Source: Odontocerum albicorne (taxonomy: Eukaryota; Arthropoda; Insecta; Trichoptera; Odontoceridae). From it: a stretch of DNA of 64,000 bases. Shown one piece after another: positions 56,961-64,000 of this stretch (the first letter of the stretch is position 1; each line of letters begins with the position of its first letter). The notes below the pieces were generated by a model, which worked only from the letters and a program-made list of their open reading frames with translations, made no database searches and had not been told where the DNA came from. A program made the position numbers and the translations under genes. The stretch lies in the NCBI GenBank assembly GCA_949825065.1, contig OX463842.1:3915191-3979190 (forward strand). The letters are read 5' to 3'.

Positions 56961-58299
56961 CGTTAAGACAAGTAAAATTGCTGTACTATTATAATAATAA
57001 ACTTGTTTGCCAATATCGTTAATTTCCGTAGATTTAGTTTTTATTGACTTGAATATTGAGAAACTTTCTTTAAACTCATTGCGCCTGAAGAGAGCCTCGA
57101 AATAAGAGGTAGAAACACGTGAAGCGGAAATTAATGTTTCTAGTGGAATAATAAAGAAATTTCCAGTTAAATATTCTAATACGGAGTTCCACAAAGTAAA
57201 TAAAGGATGAAGTATTTTGTATTTACAGTTATTTTTATACTAGAATTTATCATTCTTTCATAATTTTTTTTGTCATTTCAAGTTATGCTTACATATCATA
57301 TTCTACTGTTAAGACTTATATTCCATTATAAATAAATAAATTTGCTTCTCTTGAAGTGTTCTGGCAGGTAAATATGCTATGTAAACTGCCATTCACTCTA
57401 TAAACTAAATAATGAAGATGAAATAAACAAAATAAATACAAGCAAGGAATAAGCAATCTTTCCTTAGAAATAAAGCACTAAAAAAGCAAAGAAAAGGGAT
57501 GAAAGGGTGAAAAAGTATCAGGGAAGTATGACAGCGTGAAGGAAGGCACAAAGCCGTACTCAGTAACATCGAGCTAATTACCAGAACTGAATTCACGGAG
57601 CTGTTGTCAGACGCTCACCACCGGAAGAAGTTTCTACAAAAAGACAAAATTATATCCGAGTTGTTAAAATACTGTACAAAAAGTTTTCCACTATGAATCG
57701 CATTTCATCTACAAATGGCATATTAAAGTTATATGAATTTAGTTTAGTATCGTTTGTAGCCTTAAGACTCTAATAAACTAATTTTCTTTGGATAATATAT
57801 ATGTAACGGATTTCATACTAAGTATATAGTGTTGGATGCCAAAAATGACGTTGTTTACCAATTTTTTATGTGCTGTGACTTGTGATTACACTGAAGATCT
57901 TCTTCTAAAATAATTACACTGAAGGTCTTCTTCTTTTTTGTATGGTCCTCTTTAACACATCGAAATTGGTGATTCAAAAGTACAATATAATAGGACAAAT
58001 TAAAGAGTATTGCTGGGATACAATATTATCTTCAGCCCCAGTAACCGAGAAATCGGGTTCAGAATCACTGAAGTAGGCGTGGAACTCGTGGTTAGGCCTT
58101 GCACGTGAGGGCATAAATATCGCACAAGAAGAGGCCACAACACTCGTACCCGTGCTTAGCATGTTAGAGTGTTGTATTTTACGTTATAATTTTTTGTTTT
58201 ATTTACACATACAAACGACATCTACCTGTTTGTTGCGCCCAGTGCCGAAAGTTTTTTTTTGTACATTGCAATATTTTTTTTCACTTATGAATCATGTTC
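56961..58299. other. Unassigned sequence
   Basis: 57974-58162 is an open minus-strand frame of 62 codons with an acidic stretch. It has no domain I recognise. The rest is AT-rich. Confidence 0.4.
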
Positions 58300-58890
58300 T
58301 ATCAAAATGAGGTAAATTCATCACAAACAGTTCATCCCTTTAGTCCAAAAATTTCGACTCAAATAAGAGAGACAAACAAATTCATATACTCAAACCAAAC
58401 AATATGAAGACCTGCCAAAATGATGAATGACAATGGCATATTTATGCCAACATTGATGTTTATGAGCGAGAGGTAGACGGGAAAAATACAATATATGTAA
58501 GGAGATAAGTAAATGGAGATAAGAATATGTGGTATATCAATGTATGAAAGAAAAATACGTGTAATTATTAAAGACGAATGTTTGCTAAAATCTTGTGTGT
58601 TAAGTAGGCTGAAAAGAGCACGCCGATGTGTGTTGGACATGTTCAATGGATTGTTGACGATTAATGAATAAAAAAATACATTTCAAACAAGAATGGGAGA
58701 AGTGATAGGAGACGACAGAGAAAAATATGGTTGGACTAAGACAATGAAATTTTGAAAGAAAGAAAGATAAGGAGTAAGAGAAAAAAGAAAGAAAGTGAAT
58801 TATATGAGATGTATAAATTCGTGGGATATGAAGGAAGTATTATTCGTGATAGAAAAGATTGATTATCTATCTCCTCGACGTTCAACAGTG
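58300..58890 (+). pseudogene. LINE L-C relic, copy 10
   Basis: Plus-strand blocks: MPTLMFMSER, VIIKDECLLKSCVLSRLKRA, then DREKYGWTK-like and the ERKIRSKR..ES region. These follow the order of copies 1 and 7. Many stops. Confidence 0.6.
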
Positions 58891-58929
58891 AAATGGTGTG
58901 ATGGTATGTAAATTTGTAAGAAATAAATA

Positions 58930-59430
58930 CAAAGCTTCTTCTTCTTCTCAGTGCCATGTCAGGTCCCCCCCCCCTCCCCCACCCAACGTTGAATATCACC
59001 TGAGAGTAAGCATCTTTGTCCCCGGCAGCCCGAAAGAGATCCCCAACGTTCCTTATACCAGTCCAATCACGTATATTGCGGAGCCAGGAAATTTGCCTCC
59101 TGCCAACACCTCTTCGACCCTCTATTTTGCCTTGGATGATCAAGTGCAGTAATTTGTACTTTGCTCCTCTAAGTACATGACCCAAGTAGGACACCTTTCG
59201 GATTTTAATATTAGTCAGCAACTCTCTATCAACGTTGGCTCTTCGAAGAACCCTTGTGTTGCTCCGTCCAGGGTATCTGTAGCATTCTCCGGTGTATCCA
59301 CATTTCGAATGCTTCCAGTCGGTTCATGCTACCAACTTTGAGGGTCCACGATTCCACTCCATGCAATAACACTGACCAAACGTAGCATTTGATTAACCAT
59401 TGTCGAAGTTTTAAGTTTAGATTATCATCG
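58930..59430 (-). pseudogene. LINE L-D ORF2 C-terminus, copy 3 (longest)
   Basis: Minus strand: LLHGVESWTLKVGSMNRLEA, FEMWIHRRMLQIPWTEQHKG, frameshift, LLTNIKIRKVSYLGHVLRGA, KYKLLHLIIQGKIEGRRGVG, RRQISWLRNIRDWTGIRNVG, DLFRAAGDKDAYSQVIFNVG. Shows the region behind the reverse-transcriptase domain of an insect endonuclease-reverse transcriptase LINE. 3' tail (AAG)n at 58936-58948. The palm is absent. Confidence 0.85.
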
Positions 59431-59446
59431 CAGAATACGATGATAA
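59412..59446. other. Short perfect hairpin
   Basis: ATTATCATCG and CGATGATAAT are separated by seven bases. No element edge explains it. Confidence 0.6.
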
Positions 59447-59772
59447 TTAAAAAATATATTTATAATAAATATAAATAAAAATTTTGATTAAGCTTCACGT
59501 GTTTAAACAAATATTTTTATTTTACGATTTCAACTTGGCCTTTTGAACTGAATTTCTTACTCTAAGAATATTTAATAGATTGAAATATGTTTTACCTCTA
59601 AATAAAATGGAAAAACATTTTATATATTTTTTATTTTCGATTACATGTAAAGCTTTAAAAAACAAAGCCTACAAAAATTAAGATGAAAAGTGTGTTCGTA
59701 ATTTTCCAACGCAATGCCTCATTAAAAGTTTTCAGAACAGATATGTATCCAATTTTCAACATTTTCTATGTA
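59447..59772. other. AT-rich spacer
   Basis: Nothing recognised up to the TA that flanks Mar-2. Confidence 0.5.
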
Positions 59773-60725
59773 CGAGGCATATCCAGAAAGTAAGTGCACT
59801 GAATTTTTGTAGGTTACAATTTTTTTTATTTAAACAAAAAAAATACGTGGTTACCGTAGTACATATGTAAGCTATTTTTCGACATAGTCACTATTCCTCT
59901 CAATGCAGGTGGTGAAGCGGGGTATCAACTGTTTGATGCCTTCCTCGAAGTAGTTTCCCGCCAACCCCTCCGTCCACTTCTCCACCGCCTCCTTTACCTC
60001 CTCGTCGGTTAAAATCCTTTTCCCACCCATGTACAGCTTCAGGGAGGTAAAGAGATAGTAATCTGAAGGTGCTAGGTCAAGGGAATGCACGGGATGGTTC
60101 AGGACATCCCATTTAAACGAGGCGAGCAGTTCCTTCGTGGCGTTGGCCATGTGTGGTCTGGCATTGTCATGCAGCAGGAAGACTCCCTTTGTTAGCATGC
60201 CTCTCATCTTGTTCTGAATCGCCCTCCGCAATTTTTTTAGGGTCTCACAGTATCTTGCAGAGTTGATGGTCTCTCCTTGAGGCATATATTCAATTAAAAT
60301 TATGCCTTGACAGTCCCAAAACATGGATGCCATGATTTTCTTGGCTGAAATTGTGGTTTTGAACTTTTTGGCGGAGGGTGAAGAGGTGTGACGCCACTGT
60401 TGAGACTGCCTTTTGGTTTCAGGCGTGTAGTGTGCAACCCAAGTTTCATCTTCAGTAACGATGGAGCGGAGAAATTCATCTCCATGGAGTTTGCAGCGCC
60501 TCAAAAACTCTTGCCTTTTTACAAAATTTCGCACTTGGCGGGAGATTAGATTGACATTTTTCACGAAACGTGTTGTCGCGTCGACACTTCTCAACGTACT
60601 GACCTCGAACCGGTCTCGTTGCGGAGGGGAAGGGTCAGGCTACACGGAAGTGTAGCCAACATGTCGAAAATAAAATCTATCCGGTCGTGAGAGCCTCAGT
60701 ACACTTACTTTCTGGATACGCCTCG
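59773..60725 (-). mobile_element. Mariner element Mar-2, internally deleted, 953 bp
   Basis: Inverted termini CGAGGCRTATCCAGAAAGTA with few mismatches, TA at both flanks (59771-59772, 60726-60727). Shorter than a complete mariner because the part for the transposase N-terminus is lost. A 96-bp relative lies at 18266. Confidence 0.92.
59872..60594 (-). pseudogene. Mariner transposase, N-terminal domain deleted, catalytic part open
   Basis: A 240-codon open frame. D49 (TEDETWVAHY), D143 (LLHDNARPH) and D178 (SLDLAPSDYY) form the DD34D triad, with 93 and 34 residues between them, as in intact mariners. YSPDLAP is altered to HSLDLAP. The helix-turn-helix DNA-binding region and the WVPHxL linker, about 100 residues, are missing, so it should not bind its ends. 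The frame has no stop in 720 bp, so either the deletion is recent or it was kept by chance. The first ATG of the frame was used; the original start is gone. Confidence 0.88.
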
Positions 60726-60834
60726 TATATAACATACGAGTATATATATTCGCTTTGCTTATATTTAATACGTCATTAAATGTCAAATTATGCAAATGAA
60801 AACATTTTTCAGCTTTGTCGCTTGTTCAGTACTT

Positions 60835-61012
60835 ATTATCGTGTCCTTTGCAATGTCTGGAACTTGTTGTACCAATTTTCTCCATTCTTCTCGGTCCTGG
60901 GTAATGTTGAATACAGCTTTCAACACGATCCAGTTAACTCCTTTATTTGGTCCATCTATCTTGTAGGATATCTTCTCTTTGCTCGTTTTCTCTCATCACT
61001 ACCCTTGATACA
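60835..61012 (-). pseudogene. LINE ORF2 C-terminal fragment (L-F)
   Basis: Minus strand: KISYKIDGPNKGVNWIVLKA, FNITQDREEWRKLVQQVPD. The DRE.WR.LV pattern near the end is typical of RTE/Jockey-like C-termini (RPK.RW.D ... DR..WR). Confidence 0.65.
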
Positions 61013-61027
61013 GTTGAAGGAAAACTA

Positions 61028-61305
61028 GCGCCGCTTAAAGAGTCATTTCAACTCGAGACTCAAGACCAGTCTTATTGACAGATAAAAAATATTACAAAAT
61101 ATATATAAATAAGTTAAGTATAAGGATATGAAGTAGTGACTGCAGACATTAGATTAAACCTTTCTCACATCTGAATATGTAAAAAAACATATTTGATACA
61201 AAAACTTACAAAGGAATGACGAACTACAAAGAAATCTTTGTGCATCTTCCAAAATGTGATTCTAACGTATTTGGCTTTACGTGCAGTGTAGTGTATGTGT
61301 AATTA
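61028..61305 (-). repeat. Interspersed repeat D, copy 6
   Basis: Minus strand in full order: AACTCGAGACTCAAGACC, AAAAAACATATTTGATAC, ACGTGCAGTGTAGTGTATG. Confidence 0.65.
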
Positions 61306-61376
61306 TTTTATTTATTTATTTTAAACATGACAAGAAATATACATAAATTGCGAAAAAACAACTGGTTATTTAATTT
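61306..61376 (-). mobile_element. Repeat L-B, tail only
   Basis: TTTATTTATTTTAAACATGA, then AAATTGCGAAAAAACAAC. Cut after about 70 bp by the Harbinger-like fragment. Confidence 0.65.
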
Positions 61377-61501
61377 GGGCGCGAAGAATGCAGCGTGGCC
61401 ATTGCGATAGTATGGGGTACGTTGGTTCGCTAGGATATGTCACCTAGCTCGCAGCGTAGCTCTAAGCACCAAGCGAGGCTCCTACCTGTGTGGCCGAGGC
61501 C
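61377..61501 (+). mobile_element. Harbinger-like MITE, right half
   Basis: Matches 32285-32410 up to the terminus GTGTGGCCGAGGCC, followed by TTA. The left half is missing. Confidence 0.7.
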
Positions 61502-61589
61502 TTATAGATCTTCCGATAAGTGATGTAGCACATTCAGTTATAGGTGAAATATATTATTCATAAAAAATCATAACTTTTGAGAAAACCTC

Positions 61590-62015
61590 CCAAAATAGGG
61601 TGTCCTAAAGCTGCACAGTGCTTCCTAAACCTGCACAGTGCTTCCTAAAGCTGCACAGTGCTTCCTTAAACTGCACAGTGCTTCCTTAAGCTGTACAGTG
61701 CTTCCTTTAGCTGCAGATTGCTTCCTAAAGCTGCACAGTGCCTCCATAAAGCTGCACAGTGCTTCCTAAAGCTGCACAGTGCCTCCATAAAGCTGCACAG
61801 TGCTTCCTAAAGCTGCAAACACCGCCTGTTATATCTCTTACACTAAGAGGCTGGACATAAAGCTGTACAGTGCTTCCTTAAATTGCACAGTGCTTCCTAA
61901 AGCTGCACAGTGCTTCCATAAGCTGCACAGTGCTTTCGAAAGCTGCACAGTGCCTCCATAATGCTGCACAGGGCTTCCTAAAGCTGCACATACCGCCTGA
62001 TATATCTTTTACACT
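61590..62015 (+). repeat. 20-bp tandem repeat with a higher-order block
   Basis: AGCTGCACAGTGCTTCCTAA repeats about 17 times at 20-21 bp. The array is interrupted twice by a block with ACCGCCTG, TATATCTYTTACACTAAGAG and GCTGGAC (61815-61857 and 61990-62030), so a larger unit was duplicated. Confidence 0.93.
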
Positions 62016-62269
62016 AAGAGGCTGGACGTTCAACACCACAGAACCAGTAACAGTAAAATCTCTATCATAATACCCTGGCTTGTTGGATCGATTTGCAACA
62101 ATCAATTTATTAAGATGAAAACGAAATCAAAGATAATCCCGTTCCTTCTTTCTTTGTCCCACCCATCTAGAAATAGACCTATCTCTTGCCTGTTTTCCAT
62201 CAACTGTACCTGTGATCACCAGCTTCACAAATGTTTCGTTGTTCTTTTTGACAACATGGATTAAGTATT
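62016..62269. other. Unassigned sequence
   Basis: Nothing recognised. Confidence 0.4.
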
Positions 62270-62447
62270 TTATTTATTATTTATTTTTTTATTTATTTAC
62301 ACATGACAAAAAATAAACATAATTTGCGAAAAAAGAACAGGTAATTTAATTTCGACATACAATTTTAATGGATCTGGGTGTGTTGCCTTTCATTTGTCGT
62401 GTCCCCAGGAAACTAGACTTTTGCCTGTATCTCACTGAGGACATATA
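62270..62447 (-). mobile_element. Repeat L-B, copy 7, tail part
   Basis: Minus-strand L-B from its tail to GTATCTCACTGAGGACATA, where mariner Mar-3 is inserted. Confidence 0.82.
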
Positions 62448-63360
62448 CGAGGGTCATCCAGAAAGTAAGGTTACAACATTTATGTAGGATCGAAAAATGC
62501 TTTTATTTAATTGAAATTCACAGGATACTTTACAAATATATTAAACTATTTTTTAACGTAATCGCCGTCGAGATCGAGACATTTCTGTAGTCGGGGCACC
62601 AGCTTTTGTATGCCAGTGTCATAGACCTCTGCCGCCAGCTCTTTCAGCCACTTTTTCATAGCTTCCTCGACCTCCTGATCGTTGAAAATTTGTTGAGGTG
62701 TAGTGACACACCCACGTCTCATCTTCCGTCACGATAGAGTCCAGAAAAGCTTCTCCTTCCTGTGCAAAACGATTCAAAAATTCACGCGCGGCGGTCACGC
62801 GATTTTGACGGTGCTCCGGTGTGAGCATTCTGGGCACCTATCTCGTACACGACTTCTTGTAACCAAGTTTTTCCGACACAATATTACCAAGTAGACTTCG
62901 AGAAATGTCAAGAAATTCTTGGTGGAGGTCGTCAAGCGTCACACGGCGGTCATTTCGCACCTTTTTGCACAAATTCGTCAGAAATCACTGACTCGCCTCG
63001 TCGTGAATATCAGTACGGCCTTCTCTGAACAACCTAACCCACTTCGTGACATGTTGTCGACTCATCACATCACTACCATAAACTTTCACGAGCTTCCGAT
63101 GTATATTTGCGGCAGTATTGTTCTGCAAAGTCAAAAAACTGATGACCGCGCGGGTCACGCATGGACGATTGTTGGCGGGAGCGCACGACGACCTCTCCAT
63201 TGGAAGAATTTACTGTGACTGAACAAAATGACCAACAAACACGCGAAACCAAACAAACTGACTGTTAGGACGCCCCTTACATGCCAGGTGCACCAACTTT
63301 GAAACCAAAATTCTCCCGGCCTCAGGAGCCCTTATAACCTTAGTTTCTGAATGACCCTCG
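62448..63360 (-). mobile_element. Mariner element Mar-3, internally deleted, 913 bp, nested in L-B
   Basis: Termini CGAGGGTCATYCAGAAA at both ends (inverted), flanked by TA (62446-62447 and 63361-63362). Removing it with one TA restores the L-B sequence ACATAGCATG seen in other copies. This shows the TA duplication directly and that Mar-3 is younger than this L-B. Confidence 0.93.
62535..63200 (-). pseudogene. Mariner transposase remains, most of catalytic domain deleted
   Basis: The N-terminal part (63200-62985: ISFLTLQNNTAANIHRKLVK, SRQHVTKWVRLFREGRTDIH) is the helix-turn-helix region. After a stop the frame continues with VPRMLTPEHRQNR and VTEDETWVCHYT, holding the first catalytic aspartate. 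It then jumps to DQEVEEAMKKWLKELAAEVY and the C-terminal end DLDGDYVKK in another frame. The region with the second and third aspartates is deleted. Different sequence group from Mar-1 and Mar-2. Confidence 0.85.
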
Positions 63361-63645
63361 TAGCATGAAAAAATAAATTTATACTAATTCCGATTTTTTA
63401 TATTATAAAACCCCGTTGAACATTCTTATCAACCTGGCAAACAGTGACACTCAATTACATATGTATAGATCACACTAAATCAAACGCCTCACACTTCATC
63501 ACTTCAGACAGACCGAAAACATTCATCCCACAATATACCGAACATAATCATAAAAATAAAAACAAAAATACAATATATAAAAATACAAACATACAACAAC
63601 AAAAAACATCAGAATCAAGAGCTCACACAAGTCATTCATCTTGCT
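63361..63645 (-). mobile_element. Repeat L-B, copy 7, remainder
   Basis: Resumes with GCATGAAAAAATAAATTTAT, CCCCGTTGAACATTC and CACAATATACCGAACATAAT, fading near 63645. Confidence 0.8.
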
Positions 63646-64000
63646 TTATGTTCGAATACTTTTCCGGCATCTGATCCAAATTATTGTTTAGCTGTCAAAA
63701 TCACACCAATCAGTGATGTGATACTTTGTAACATTATTGCGTAAATAATATCTGTTATTTCTTGTTTCTTCGTTATTTGTGTTACCACATTAATTAATTG
63801 ATTGGTCGTACTGAAGGCAATTTTATATATTAAGGTTAAATCCATAGCAATTGACGTAACCAGGCATTACTATATTTTTTAATTTCCTGTATGTCGATAA
63901 TATTTCGTAAAGATATAAATATCCAAACATTAACATAATTCACATATAATAATTTGGAGTTAAAAATGGCAACTAGAAACTGCTGAAATGCGCATGCTAA
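63646..64000. other. AT-rich, nothing recognised
   Basis: No repeat copy or coding signal seen to the window end. Confidence 0.45.

Noticed and set aside
58359..58646. 95-codon minus-strand hydrophobic frame
   Set aside because: It is the antisense of the L-C relic on the plus strand.

Overview
No host gene could be supported in this window. It reads as a 64-kb gene-poor stretch of an arthropod genome, most likely an insect. The evidence is its very AT-rich sequence, long (TA)n tracts, DD34D mariners, piggyBac-type TTAA elements, several non-LTR retrotransposon tails, tRNA-derived SINEs and Penelope-like fragments. Nearly every recognisable protein segment is a piece of a transposase or a reverse transcriptase, and most carry stops, frameshifts or deletions. 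Family names such as SINE-1, L-A to L-G, D, G, H and R are my labels; without a database I cannot match them to published names. The order or species cannot be fixed from the sequence.

Layout. 0-9 kb: a Penelope terminal palindrome (311-500), a CR1/Jockey-type fragment (1119-1525), an RTE-like tail (1530-1960), a second Penelope palindrome (3897-4135) abutting a 1-kb long-TIR element (4140-5139), then a LINE L-C relic. 9.4-10.3 kb: a 63-bp minisatellite of 15 copies. 11-14 kb: SINEs, a roughly 614-bp (TA)n and the most perfect Penelope palindrome. 14-19 kb: LINE tails, a hAT-like MITE with a perfect 8-bp duplication, and 23-bp and 53-bp satellites. 20-30 kb: L-B repeats, a deleted DDE transposon (24504-24896), a Penelope copy with GIY-YIG nuclease remains (25430-25975), and a 35-bp array. 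30-46 kb: three related TTAA-flanked MITEs, a Harbinger-like MITE, a 720-bp foldback element with near-identical 120-bp arms, a threefold L-B tail array, and a mariner with one stop codon in its transposase. 46-64 kb: a 40-bp satellite, an inverted pair of LINE tails, the second Penelope GIY-YIG copy, a 67-bp satellite, a reverse-transcriptase relic, and two internally deleted mariners, one of them nested in an L-B repeat.

How the parts relate. SINE-1 (tRNA-derived head) shares its 3' tail with LINE L-A, so L-A is the likely source of its retrotransposition machinery. The palindromic repeats are inverted pairs of the terminal repeat of the same Penelope-like family seen at 25.4 and 51.1 kb; that terminus carries a hammerhead-ribozyme-like core. 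Nested insertions (mariner in L-B, hAT in L-C, foldback in repeat D, TTAA element in repeat D, retroposon R in L-B) give a relative age order. All boundaries come from reading the sequence by eye and are approximate unless a target-site duplication is named.
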